From RGIG7213 sp045652135 (GTDB taxonomy: Bacteria; Bacillota; Clostridia; Oscillospirales; CAG-272): a stretch of 26,082 nucleotides of DNA. Position numbers and translations under genes: made by a program. This document shows positions 14,512-21,827 of the stretch, piece by piece. The stretch covers positions 1 through 26,082 of the forward strand of contig JAZRTS010000051.1 of NCBI GenBank assembly GCA_045652135.1, written 5' to 3'. The notes below the pieces were generated by a model. It did no database searches, was not told the origin of the DNA, and saw nothing but the letters and a program-made list of their open reading frames with translations. How positions within the stretch are numbered: position 1 is the stretch's first letter; each line of letters opens with the position of its first letter.

Positions 14512-14826
14512 ATGGATGCGGATTTATCGGGAAAGCTTAACGAGATACTGTCCGATCCCGACAAGCTGAAGACCGTAATGGCGGCAGTATCGGGAATTAT
14601 GGGGCAAGGCGAAAAGCCGCCCTCGGAAATACCCGTACAAAAAGCAGAACCACCGTCTTTACCGGCATCTGCACCTAAATTTAAAAGTAATGAGCGTACA
14701 GAGCTTTTGCGTGCATTGAAGCCGTTTTTATCAAAAGACAAATGCGAAAGGATAGACAAAATGCTTAAAATTATGACGTTTGCGGAGCTCGCAGGTGTTC
14801 TGTCACACGAAAGCCCTGAAAAATAG
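14512..14826 (+). CDS. Small two-part protein of unknown function (trio, second)
   Basis: This 104-residue protein has two helical blocks joined by a Pro-rich linker. The first (about 1-32, LNEILSDPDKLKTVMAAVSG) is helical, the linker covers about 37-60 (PPSEIPVQKAEPPSLPA), and the second (about 63-98) contains RTELLRALKPFLSKDKCERI and a Leu-rich helix. There is no signal peptide or membrane segment. It starts two bases after the preceding stop and ends 14 bases before the next gene, so all three are probably made together. The two-helix-with-linker layout suggests an adaptor joining two partners, perhaps the small protein before it and the membrane protein after it, but this is inference. 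Confidence 0.75.
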   Translation: MDADLSGKLNEILSDPDKLKTVMAAVSGIMGQGEKPPSEIPVQKAEPPSLPASAPKFKSNERTELLRALKPFLSKDKCERIDKMLKIMTFAELAGVLSHESPEK

Positions 14827-14840
14827 CAGAAAGGAGTCCT

Positions 14841-15146
14841 ATGTACAGCAGAACCTTTGAAAATCCTTCTTTGCCTAACAATTACCGAGGCACTCTCTAC
14901 CGTGAAGAGCCTAAGGAAGAACTCATAAAAAACAATGAACCCGAGGAAAGCACCGCACCCGTTTTCAAGGAAACCGAAAAAATAACCGAGAAGCCCGATT
15001 CTCTGCTTTCCAAGGGCTTCAGCATACGCCTTGATACAGAGGATCTGCTGCTCCTCGGTCTTGTTTTCCTGCTTATGGCAAACGGGGGAGAAAGCGATAT
15101 GATGCTTATTCTTTCCCTGCTTTTCACCACAGGTATATTCTTTTAA
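14841..15146 (+). CDS. Small membrane protein of unknown function (trio, third)
   Basis: This 101-residue protein has a charged, probably disordered N-terminal two-thirds (many Glu, Lys and Pro) and a hydrophobic C-terminus with one hairpin-like or two short segments: DLLLLGLVFLLMANGG, then DMMLILSLLFTTGIFF. It could anchor the other two small proteins to the membrane. ATG at 14841 follows AAGGAG. The stop overlaps the convergent trpS stop by four bases, leaving no room for a terminator between them. The family is not recognised. Confidence 0.75.
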   Translation: MYSRTFENPSLPNNYRGTLYREEPKEELIKNNEPEESTAPVFKETEKITEKPDSLLSKGFSIRLDTEDLLLLGLVFLLMANGGESDMMLILSLLFTTGIFF

Positions 15147-16144
15147 ATTTGTACAAAGCCGACCTTGCGGTATACCTTTGAAAGCGTCTTTCTTGCAAGG
15201 TACGATGCCTTTTCGGAATTTTCCTTGAATATTCCCTCAAGATAAGCCTTGTCCTTCATGAGTCTGTCAAACTCGGTTCTTATGGGATCAAGGCTTTCGG
15301 CGCATATTTCACCGACAGCCGCCTTGAAGTCGCCGTAGCCCTTGCCTGCAAATTCCCTTTCGATTTCTTCATCGGTCTTGCCCGTGAAGCAGGAATATAT
15401 CGTCATAAGATTGTTTATGCCGTCCTTGCCCTCTGCTCTGCAAACGCAGGTGTCGCTGTCCGTTACGGCACGCTTGAATTTTCTTATAATATCGTCCTTT
15501 TTGTCAAGGATAGAAACATAAGCGTTTACGTTTTCGTCGGACTTGCTCATCTTCTTTGACGGCTCGGCAAGCGAATATATCTTCGCACCCTTTGTTATGT
15601 AAGGCTCAGGCACACGGAATGTTTCGCCGTACACGGAATTGAAGCGGTTTGCAATATCACGTGTCAATTCAATGTGCTGTCTTTGGTCTTCGCCCACAGG
15701 CACGAGGTCCGTCTGATACAAAAGTATATCGGACGCCATAAGCGTGGGGTACGTGAAAAGACCTGCGTTGATATTATCGGCATTTTTAGCGCTCTTGTCC
15801 TTGAACTGTGTCATTCTCGACAGCTCGCCGAACATCGTGTAGCAGTTAAGCACCCACGAAAGCTGAACGTGCGCAGGCACGTGGCTCTGCACGTACATTA
15901 TGTTCTTGACAGGGTCAAGACCGCAGGCGATATATATTGCCATTATTTCGTATGTTCTTCTGCGCAGGTCTGCAGGTGTCTGACGTACTGTTATTGCATG
16001 CTGGTCAACAACGCAGTAAAGACATTCGTAATCGTCCTGAAGCGTTGTCCAGTTTTTAATTGCGCCGAGATAATTTCCTATCGTAAGATTTCCGCTGGGC
16101 TGAACACCCGAAAAAATTCTCTTTTTAGCTTCTGTGTTTTCCAT
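15143..16144 (-). CDS. trpS: Tryptophanyl-tRNA synthetase
   Basis: This class I aminoacyl-tRNA synthetase charges tRNA-Trp in the cytosol. At 333 residues it has normal bacterial length. The N-terminus has GVQPSGNLTIGNYLGA, where TIGN (21-24) is the HIGH-type ATP motif, and KMSKS is exact at 198-202. Other family patterns are DQHAIT, PAHVQLSWVLNC and LVPVGEDQRQHIELTRDIA. Its ATG shares one base with the stop of the upstream aminotransferase (TAATG), so the two are co-translated from the promoter at 17371-17399. No T-box-type leader precedes it because there is no gap. Its stop overlaps the convergent small membrane protein gene by four bases. Confidence 0.97.
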   Translation of the reverse strand: MENTEAKKRIFSGVQPSGNLTIGNYLGAIKNWTTLQDDYECLYCVVDQHAITVRQTPADLRRRTYEIMAIYIACGLDPVKNIMYVQSHVPAHVQLSWVLNCYTMFGELSRMTQFKDKSAKNADNINAGLFTYPTLMASDILLYQTDLVPVGEDQRQHIELTRDIANRFNSVYGETFRVPEPYITKGAKIYSLAEPSKKMSKSDENVNAYVSILDKKDDIIRKFKRAVTDSDTCVCRAEGKDGINNLMTIYSCFTGKTDEEIEREFAGKGYGDFKAAVGEICAESLDPIRTEFDRLMKDKAYLEGIFKENSEKASYLARKTLSKVYRKVGFVQI

Positions 16145-17337
16145 TATTTCAAATTCCTTTTTGCAACTTCCGCAAGTATATTTACACCCTTGACTATCTG
16201 CTCGTCAGACGGTGTGGAATAGTTCATTCTGAAGCCGTGGCAAACAGCTTCACCGTCACACATAAACGTAGCACCGGGAACGACCGCAAGTTTATTTTCC
16301 GCAAGCTCCTTGATAAACGCTTTGGGGTCTGCTATCGTCTTGGGCATATCTCCCCAGATGAAAAGTCCTCCGTCGGGACGTGTATAAGTAAAGCCCTCAG
16401 GCATATTTTCATCAAGACATTTGAGCATCAAAGATGCCTTGTGTCCGTAAAGTTTCTTTATCTTTGCTATGTGTCCGTCGAGGTCATATTCAGTTAAGAA
16501 CTTGTGGCACATAAGCTGGAAAAAGATGTTTGTGTGAACGTCGGATACCTGCTTGATAATGGCGATTTTCGCCGCAACATCCTCGTGAAGAAGCAAGAAG
16601 CCCACACGCATACCGGCGGACAGTATCTTTGAAAATGAGCTGCAGTAAATTACCCTGCCCTCATCGTCCATACTCTTTATTGTGGGAACGTCATCACCCG
16701 AAAAACGAAGCTCACCGTAGGGGTTGTCTTCAAGTATGAAAAGGTCATATTTCTTCGCAATTTCGAGACAAGCCTTTCTCTTTTCAAGCGACATCGTTTT
16801 ACCCGTCGGGTTCTGGAATGTGGGGATAAGATAAAGTATCTTCGCATTGGGATTTGCCTTTGCGGCCTCTTCAAGCTTTTCTATGTTTATTCCGTCATCG
16901 TCCATAGGAACGCCTGCAAGCTTACAGCCGTAGGAACGGAATGCGTTGAGCGCGCCGATAAACGTGGGTTCTTCACATATAATCGTGTCGCCCTCGTTGC
17001 AAAGCACCTTACACGTATGCTCAATTCCCTGCTGACCGCCCGTCATAACGAGGACTGTATCAAAATCCTTACCTATTCCGAACTTTTCCTTTTGTCTTTT
17101 GAGTATCTCCTCACGCAGGGGAATATATCCCTCTGTAATGCTGTACTGAAGTGCTGTTGTTGACTGTTTTTCAAATATATCATTTGCAAATTTCTGCATT
17201 GCATCAACGGGGAAGCTTTCGGGGGAGGGGTTGCCTGCGGCAAAAGATATTACCGAGGGGTCAGTGAGTGACTTGAATATCTCTCTTATAGCCGAGGGCT
17301 TAAGCGTTGACACACGGTTTGAAACATTTATCTGCAT
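16144..17337 (-). CDS. PLP-dependent aminotransferase, class I (2-aminoadipate transaminase/LysN-like)
   Basis: This is a fold-type I PLP enzyme of 397 residues. It shows VISFAAGNPSPESFP, a GGQQGIEHTCKVLCN cofactor-phosphate region, the PTFQNPTGKTMS motif, LEDNPYGELRF with the PLP-contacting Asp, the Schiff-base lysine in SSFSKILSAGMRVGF (K237), and GFRMNYSTPS with the carboxylate-binding Arg. This pattern fits the family of 2-aminoadipate transaminases and MocR-like aminotransferase domains without the DNA-binding part. Amino donor specificity cannot be told from sequence; aromatic or branched amino acids or aminoadipate are possible. ATG at 17337 follows AAAGGA. The promoter 35 bp upstream is one of the best in the window, and trpS is co-transcribed. 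Confidence 0.92.
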   Translation of the reverse strand: MQINVSNRVSTLKPSAIREIFKSLTDPSVISFAAGNPSPESFPVDAMQKFANDIFEKQSTTALQYSITEGYIPLREEILKRQKEKFGIGKDFDTVLVMTGGQQGIEHTCKVLCNEGDTIICEEPTFIGALNAFRSYGCKLAGVPMDDDGINIEKLEEAAKANPNAKILYLIPTFQNPTGKTMSLEKRKACLEIAKKYDLFILEDNPYGELRFSGDDVPTIKSMDDEGRVIYCSSFSKILSAGMRVGFLLLHEDVAAKIAIIKQVSDVHTNIFFQLMCHKFLTEYDLDGHIAKIKKLYGHKASLMLKCLDENMPEGFTYTRPDGGLFIWGDMPKTIADPKAFIKELAENKLAVVPGATFMCDGEAVCHGFRMNYSTPSDEQIVKGVNILAEVAKRNLK

Positions 17338-17370
17338 AATTCAATTCCTTTCGTAAACACCATTTTGTCT

Positions 17371-17399
17371 ATTATATCATTTCCCTCCCCTATTTTCAA
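17371..17399 (-). promoter_or_regulatory. Promoter of the aminotransferase-trpS operon
   Basis: On the minus strand, TTGAAA (17394-17399) is followed by a 17-base spacer and a perfect TATAAT (17371-17376), with TG one base before the hexamer (extended -10). Initiation is expected near 17364, giving a leader of about 25 nt with AAAGGA before the ATG at 17337. This is a near-consensus sigma-A promoter. Confidence 0.85.
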
Positions 17400-17420
17400 T
17401 AGAAAAGATAAAAAAAGTGT

Positions 17421-17867
17421 TTATTTTTCAGATTCCTCACTGATGTCAACAAAAAGCACGAGAAAAGTGCCTGCGGCCGCTTCGAACAAAAGCCACGATA
17501 TAATAATTATCATCCTTGAGTAAGCTGTCCAACCTAACATCGAAGCAAAAAGAACAAACCAAACAACTGCCGTCAGAGCAAAGAAAACCTGAAGCACTAT
17601 AAGGCACGCATATCTTGTGCGTGGCTTTTTCAAAGCGCACAGATACGAAATAAATATCACAAATGCATTTGCAATTCCGATTATTGCAACTATAATGAGC
17701 AGGGTATGAACGAACGTTGTATCGGCAAACTGCATCCTTTCATACCTTGAAAGATAAGGCGGTATGCTGTTTATAAACACGTTTCTTTTAACCGTACTCA
17801 CAACTAAAAATATCGCCCATAAGACAAAATGTACCGCTGATGCTGTAAATATTATTTTCTTCTTCAT
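17421..17867 (-). CDS. Four-helix integral membrane protein, unknown function
   Basis: This 148-residue protein has four predicted membrane helices (about 5-25, 53-78, 85-109 and 115-140), a 28-residue loop between the first two, and a short acidic tail (ISEESEK). It has no recognised motif. A general similarity of size, topology and C-terminal pattern (SRMIIIISW here, SRLLVLLLW there) to the next gene upstream (17971-18423) suggests distant paralogues. The ribosome site before ATG 17867 is weak (AGGT). A dispersed repeat copy (17912-17969) separates the two genes. Codon use is more AT-rich than in the flanking housekeeping genes. Confidence 0.7.
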   Translation of the reverse strand: MKKKIIFTASAVHFVLWAIFLVVSTVKRNVFINSIPPYLSRYERMQFADTTFVHTLLIIVAIIGIANAFVIFISYLCALKKPRTRYACLIVLQVFFALTAVVWFVLFASMLGWTAYSRMIIIISWLLFEAAAGTFLVLFVDISEESEK

Positions 17868-17911
17868 CTTTTTGTACCTGTTTTCAAAAATTCATTTGAT
17901 CCGATTTAATT

Positions 17912-17969
17912 CGGGTTGTGTAGTTCGGGCAAAGCACGAACTACTTGGGCGCCTGTCCCTGCCTGCCAC
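17912..17969. repeat. Dispersed hairpin repeat, copy of the 13506-13562 end
   Basis: The copy reads CGGGTTGTGTAGTTCG, a nine-base loop region, CGAACTAC, TT, then GGGCGCCTGTCCCTGC and CCAC after three bases. The reverse complement of 13506-13562 has the same order of blocks, with about 80 percent identity by eye. The hairpin arms GTAGTTCG/CGAACTAC (17920-17927 and 17937-17944) are retained. It fills the gap between two membrane-protein genes. Confidence 0.6.
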
Positions 17970-17970
17970 G

Positions 17971-18423
17971 TTATGCATCGGATTGGATTTTACCGCTTTT
18001 TACACTTCCCAAAATGAAAGATACGAAAACTACCGGCCATTCAGTCCACAAAAGCAGGACCAACAAACGTGAACCCTTATCTCCCGGTCCTTCCGGAAGT
18101 ATATCCGGAGTTATGACTCCCGTGAATACTAACAATTGAAAAATCAAAGCCGCAAAAACTATGACAGCTGAAATAATATAACAGATTTTAGCCGGAATTT
18201 TCGGACTATAACATATAAGTTGATACACACTGAACAATAATAAAAATTCTTCCGGTATTATCGGAAAGACGAATATAAAATAAAAAAGAACATTTATGCG
18301 TTTATCAAAGAAACCTACCGGTTCAATTGTGTTTTCATGAATAAATAAAACAATATGTACAATACATGTAATCAAAATTAATGCAAATCCGATTGACAGT
18401 ACAATTTTTTTTCGTTTTTCCAT
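17971..18423 (-). CDS. Four-helix integral membrane protein, unknown function
   Basis: This 150-residue protein has four predicted membrane helices (about 7-28, 44-68, 78-103 and 121-142) and a short polar loop with PEGPGDKGSR before the last. There is no recognised family. The ATG at 18423 has AAGGAG at good spacing, and 35 bp separate it from the gene upstream, so it probably belongs to the same transcript as 18459-19051. Its base composition is notably AT-rich. Its stop abuts the dispersed repeat at 17912-17969. Immunity, transport accessory or stress roles are all possible; nothing in the sequence decides. Confidence 0.72.
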   Translation of the reverse strand: MEKRKKIVLSIGFALILITCIVHIVLFIHENTIEPVGFFDKRINVLFYFIFVFPIIPEEFLLLFSVYQLICYSPKIPAKICYIISAVIVFAALIFQLLVFTGVITPDILPEGPGDKGSRLLVLLLWTEWPVVFVSFILGSVKSGKIQSDA

Positions 18424-18458
18424 ACAATTCTCCTTCGTATTTTATGTTAATAATCGGT

Positions 18459-18947
18459 TTAATCAATGGGAAAACGAGGGCGGTAGCCGATGAATCTTAT
18501 AAGAAGCTTATCATCTTTCACCGAAAAGCTTATATGATCAAACAGATCATGATCAAAGCCATATTCAAAATGACCTCCCATATCCTCAAACCAATCCGCC
18601 TTGATCTCTGCATAGTGTCTTGATACGCTTCTGTATCCCTTTTTATCGAGCTTCAGAATTCCGTATACATATTTGCTTAAATCTTCACCGGCGTCATTTA
18701 AAGGGCACTCAAACAAAACAACCACTCTCGATTCATTCATAACCCTGCTGTAAAGTCCTTTAATGAACTTTGCATCTTCGGGAATCGTTATTCCGTATTG
18801 CTCATATAATCCGTCAGTAAGTGCATCGGAAAAACCGTCAATAACCATTCTTTCTGTTGCAAAACCTAAAAAGCTCACTGCACAAAAGCCTAAAATTCCA
18901 ACAATCGTTATGCATATAAGGCATATCGTTACTATAACAATTTTCAT
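18459..18947 (-). CDS. Membrane-anchored extracytoplasmic protein, unknown function
   Basis: This 162-residue protein has an N-terminal hydrophobic helix (about 3-29) without a lipobox or obvious signal peptidase site, followed by a soluble, acidic domain of about 130 residues with alternating strands and helices (SRVVVLFECPLND, YVYGILKLDKKGYRS, ISFSVKDDKLLIRFIGYRP). The domain most likely faces outside. I recognise no family. ATG at 18947 has a strong AGGAGGT site, and it overlaps the stop of a 35-residue peptide gene in an ATGA arrangement, a sign of co-translation. Two membrane-protein genes follow on the same strand. Confidence 0.75.
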   Translation of the reverse strand: MKIVIVTICLICITIVGILGFCAVSFLGFATERMVIDGFSDALTDGLYEQYGITIPEDAKFIKGLYSRVMNESRVVVLFECPLNDAGEDLSKYVYGILKLDKKGYRSVSRHYAEIKADWFEDMGGHFEYGFDHDLFDHISFSVKDDKLLIRFIGYRPRFPID

Positions 18948-19051
18948 TTTGACCTCCTATGATGCTTTTTAAGTATCATATAAAAAACGCACGCACAACA
19001 GCAAAAAAGTAAAGCTGGTGCAAGAATCGTTGAAATTATTTTTTTACGCAT
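18944..19051 (-). CDS. 35-residue hydrophobic peptide
   Basis: The peptide starts MRKKIISTILAPALLF, continues with a Cys cluster (CCCAC) and a second hydrophobic stretch, and ends in a basic tail (KKHHRRSK). It is one transmembrane helix with positive ends. Support for coding is positional: GGAGA lies six bases before the ATG at 19051, and the TGA stop overlaps the next ATG by four bases. Part of the next gene's ribosome site (AGGAGG) lies inside its last codons. It may be a real small membrane protein or a leader peptide that couples translation of the next gene. Confidence 0.55.
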   Translation of the reverse strand: MRKKIISTILAPALLFCCCACVFYMILKKHHRRSK

Positions 19052-19092
19052 TTCTATTCTCCGTCATAATGTATTTTCCGTTTGCTGTTTTT

Positions 19093-19098
19093 ATTGTA
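19093..19098 (-). promoter_or_regulatory. Extended -10 for the small membrane-protein group
   Basis: TGATACAAT on the minus strand gives a TG-n-TACAAT extended -10, about 40 bases before the ATG at 19051. The hexamer 17 bases upstream does not match TTGACA, so this is only a candidate for transcription of 19051 to 17421. Confidence 0.4.
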
Positions 19099-19341
19099 TC
19101 AGTCATTTATGAATTTTTCTCGGATATTATAAAAATTTTATTGTTTTGCGATATATTTTTATCAATATCATAAATTCAAAGTCGTGCCTTATGGTGTTTT
19201 AAAACGCCTCATACGTCATCTTCGCCGCCACCTTCTCCCGCCTGAGAAAGCTAAAAAAACGTATTTTTGATGCACATCTCCGATTATAAAGCATCCGCGG
19301 TGCTTCAAAATTATATTATTTTGTATTTTTTACTTTTACAC
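19099..19341. other. Divergent intergenic region with palindromes
   Basis: This AT-rich gap between two divergent operons contains no gene that I can support. It has a palindrome GGTGTTTTAAAACGCC (19193-19208, one G-T pair), an 11-bp inverted repeat with one mismatch (TTTTGATGCAC 19265-19275, GTGCTTCAAAA 19300-19310) and, overlapping its right arm, a smaller imperfect palindrome (19289-19305). The latter two cannot form at once. All lie upstream of both proposed promoters. Confidence 0.5.
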
Positions 19342-19370
19342 TTGAATATCGCATAATATTGTAGTATAAT
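19342..19370 (+). promoter_or_regulatory. Promoter of the murD-peptidase operon
   Basis: TTGAAT (19342-19347), a 17-base spacer and TATAAT (19365-19370) make a near-consensus sigma-A promoter. Initiation near 19377 would leave a leader of only about 24 nt before the murD ATG, with AAAGGA inside it. No other promoter of similar quality was seen between the genes downstream. Confidence 0.85.
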
Positions 19371-19400
19371 TATATACATCTGTTATTGAAAGGAAATTTT

Positions 19401-20780
19401 ATGACTGTAAATGAATATAAAAACGAAATAAAGGGCAAGCGTGTCGGCGTGCTTGGTCTTGGCATAAGCAATATGCCGCTTGTCGATTTTCTGGTGTCTG
19501 CGGGCGCTGTTGTCACAGCAAGAGATAAAAAGGACAGAGCTTCGGCTTCAGAAAAATACGAAAAGTTGGAGTCTATGGGTGTCAACATCGTATGCGGTGA
19601 AAATTATCTTGACGGACTTGATGATGAGATAATCTTCCGTTCCCCCGGCATCCGCCCCGATGTTCCCGAAATAGCGGCAGCTGTCAAGAACGGTGCTGTG
19701 CTTACCTCGGAAATGGAGCTTTTCTTTGAGCTTTGCCCCTGCCATATAATCGCCGTAACGGGAAGCGACGGCAAAACAACGACAACAACGATAACCTCGG
19801 AGCTTCTGAAAGCTGAGGGCAAGACAGTTTACGTCGGCGGTAACATCGGCGCACCGCTTCTGCCTCTTGCAGAACAGATGACACGTGACGATTACGCTGT
19901 CGTTGAGCTTTCGTCGTTCCAGCTTCAGACGATGAGAAAATCACCCGAAAGGTGCATAATAACCAACATCACCCCGAACCACCTCAACTGGCACACGGGC
20001 ATGGAAGAATATGCCGAGGCAAAGCACAACATTTTCAAATATCAAAATGAAAACGGCTATCTTGTCACAAACTACGTTTACGACAGCGTCAAAAATTTAC
20101 GTTCAAAGGGTAAAACATCACTGTTTTCAATTAACGGCAAGCCCGCAACAAAAGCAGGTGTTTATCTTAACGGCGACATTATAACCTATTATGACGAAAA
20201 CGGTGACGTGCCTGTGCTTGACTGCAAAGACATAAAGATACCCGGCCGTCACAACATAGAAAACTATATGGCGGCATACTGTGTACTTCACGACATCGTC
20301 AGTGTGAAAACGCTTAAAGAGGTTGCAAGCACATTCGGCGGTGTCAAGCACAGATGCGAATTTGTAAGAGAGCTTGACGGTGTAAAATACTATAATTCGT
20401 CGATTGACTCAAGCCCCACAAGAACGATTGCCGCGCTTTCAAGCTTCAAAGAAAAGGTAATCGTAATTCTCGGCGGATATGACAAAAATATCCCCTACGA
20501 GCCGCTTGTTGAGCCGCTTTTTAAGCACGCAAAGTCAGCCGTTTTAACAGGCGCAACCGCTGAAAAAATATATAAAGCAATAACCGATAACAGCGAATTT
20601 GAAAAATCCGGACTTAAAATATACAGAGAACCCGTTTTCGAAGAAGCCGTAAAGAAAGCACGTGATATTGCACATACAGGCGACACCGTGATCTTATCCC
20701 CTGCGGCGGCAAGCTTCGATGCGTTTGAAAACTTCGAGGTCAGAGGCGATACGTTCAAGAAGATCGTCAACGGCTTTTGA
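19401..20780 (+). CDS. murD: UDP-N-acetylmuramoyl-L-alanine:D-glutamate ligase
   Basis: MurD adds D-glutamate to UDP-MurNAc-L-Ala with ATP, a cytosolic step of peptidoglycan synthesis. At 459 residues it is full length. Domain 1 begins GKRVGVLGLGISNMPLVDFL, the nucleotide-binding loop is VTGSDGKTTTTT (about 119-130), and GGNIGAPLL, ELSSFQLQ, NITPNHLNWH, PGRHNIENYMAAYC and the C-terminal GGYDKNIPYEPL and LSPAAASFDAFENFEVRGD follow as expected. ATG at 19401 has AAAGGA seven bases upstream, while a TTG five codons earlier lies before that site. It stands alone, outside a typical division/cell-wall cluster, and heads a peptidase operon, with the first M42 gene 15 bp after its stop. Confidence 0.96.
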   Translation: MTVNEYKNEIKGKRVGVLGLGISNMPLVDFLVSAGAVVTARDKKDRASASEKYEKLESMGVNIVCGENYLDGLDDEIIFRSPGIRPDVPEIAAAVKNGAVLTSEMELFFELCPCHIIAVTGSDGKTTTTTITSELLKAEGKTVYVGGNIGAPLLPLAEQMTRDDYAVVELSSFQLQTMRKSPERCIITNITPNHLNWHTGMEEYAEAKHNIFKYQNENGYLVTNYVYDSVKNLRSKGKTSLFSINGKPATKAGVYLNGDIITYYDENGDVPVLDCKDIKIPGRHNIENYMAAYCVLHDIVSVKTLKEVASTFGGVKHRCEFVRELDGVKYYNSSIDSSPTRTIAALSSFKEKVIVILGGYDKNIPYEPLVEPLFKHAKSAVLTGATAEKIYKAITDNSEFEKSGLKIYREPVFEEAVKKARDIAHTGDTVILSPAAASFDAFENFEVRGDTFKKIVNGF

Positions 20781-20795
20781 GAAAGGATACTGCAA

Positions 20796-21827
20796 ATGAA
20801 TGACATAAAAAGCCTTCTCTCTGCTCTGACGTCCCCCGTCACGGTTTCGGGTTACGAGGGCATAGCGGAGGAAACGGTAAATGAGCTTGCCCGTCTTTAT
20901 TTCGACGAAGTGATAAACGACGGCGCAAATAACTATCAGCTCATAAAAAAAGCAAAAACAACGGGTGCGAAAAAAATACTGATAGATGCCCATATGGACG
21001 AGGTCGGTATGCTCGTGTCCGACATTCTTGACGGCGGATTTTTACGTGTGACGAATGTCGGCGGCATCGACTGCAAGATACTTCAGCCGTGCGGGGTGAC
21101 GATCCACGCAAAAGAAGACATTTACGGCATCGTCAGCGCAACTCCCCCTCATTTGATGAGCAAAAAGGAGCTTCCGACATTTGACGGCTTCTTCATCGAC
21201 ACAGGCTTCAAAAAAGAGGAGCTTGAGGAAAAAGGCATCCGCATCGGCACACCAATATCATTTAAATACCATATGACGGAGCTTTTGAATAACCGTATAT
21301 GCGGTAAAGGCTTCGACGATAAGATCTGCATTTGCGCAGGTGTTGAAGTCGTAAAACAGCTTGAAGACGCAGACTGCGAGATAATTCTACAGCTTTCCTC
21401 ACGTGAGGAAATAGGAAAAAGCGCCGCCGTCGGCGCATACAATACAAGCCCCGACCTTTGCGTGGTGCTGGACGTAACGGGCGCTGAAATACCCGAGGAA
21501 AGGGACACCGTCTACAAGTCGTCTGTTATGGGATGCGGCGCTGAAATATCAATGTCGGCAATAACCGACGTGAAGCTTACAAAAAAGCTCATACAGTTTG
21601 CCAAGGACAATAATTTTCCTCACCAGATAAACGTTGACGGAACGAACACGGGAACGAATGCCAACGACATACCGACAATAAAATGCGGTGTTCCGACGGT
21701 GCTTCTGAGCATTCCGCTTCTGAATATGCACACGTATGCGGAGATAATCTGCACCGATGACGTTATAAGCACGTCATCACTCACCGCAGGATTTATAAAA
21801 GAGTTTATAAAGGAGTGTGAAAAATGA
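20796..21827 (+). CDS. M42 family metallo-aminopeptidase (first of three)
   Basis: M42 enzymes are dimetal aminopeptidases that form large tetrahedral assemblies and degrade cytosolic peptides. At 343 residues this one has the usual length. The metal and catalytic positions are visible: H66 and D68 in AHMDEVG, D174 in GFDDK, the catalytic pair E204/E205 in SSREEIG, D226 in VLDVTGA, and H312 in LLNMHTYAE. The DDK motif has Lys where Arg is common, and the last motif departs from the usual RYIHS, so substrate preference may differ from the two paralogues downstream. ATG at 20796 follows AAGGA. Its stop overlaps the next start (ATGA). No signal peptide is present. Confidence 0.92.
   Translation: MNDIKSLLSALTSPVTVSGYEGIAEETVNELARLYFDEVINDGANNYQLIKKAKTTGAKKILIDAHMDEVGMLVSDILDGGFLRVTNVGGIDCKILQPCGVTIHAKEDIYGIVSATPPHLMSKKELPTFDGFFIDTGFKKEELEEKGIRIGTPISFKYHMTELLNNRICGKGFDDKICICAGVEVVKQLEDADCEIILQLSSREEIGKSAAVGAYNTSPDLCVVLDVTGAEIPEERDTVYKSSVMGCGAEISMSAITDVKLTKKLIQFAKDNNFPHQINVDGTNTGTNANDIPTIKCGVPTVLLSIPLLNMHTYAEIICTDDVISTSSLTAGFIKEFIKECEK

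Noticed and set aside
15674..16222. 182-codon plus-strand frame opposite trpS and the aminotransferase gene
   Set aside because: It lies antisense to two complete conserved genes and has a Cys/His-rich, unlikely composition.
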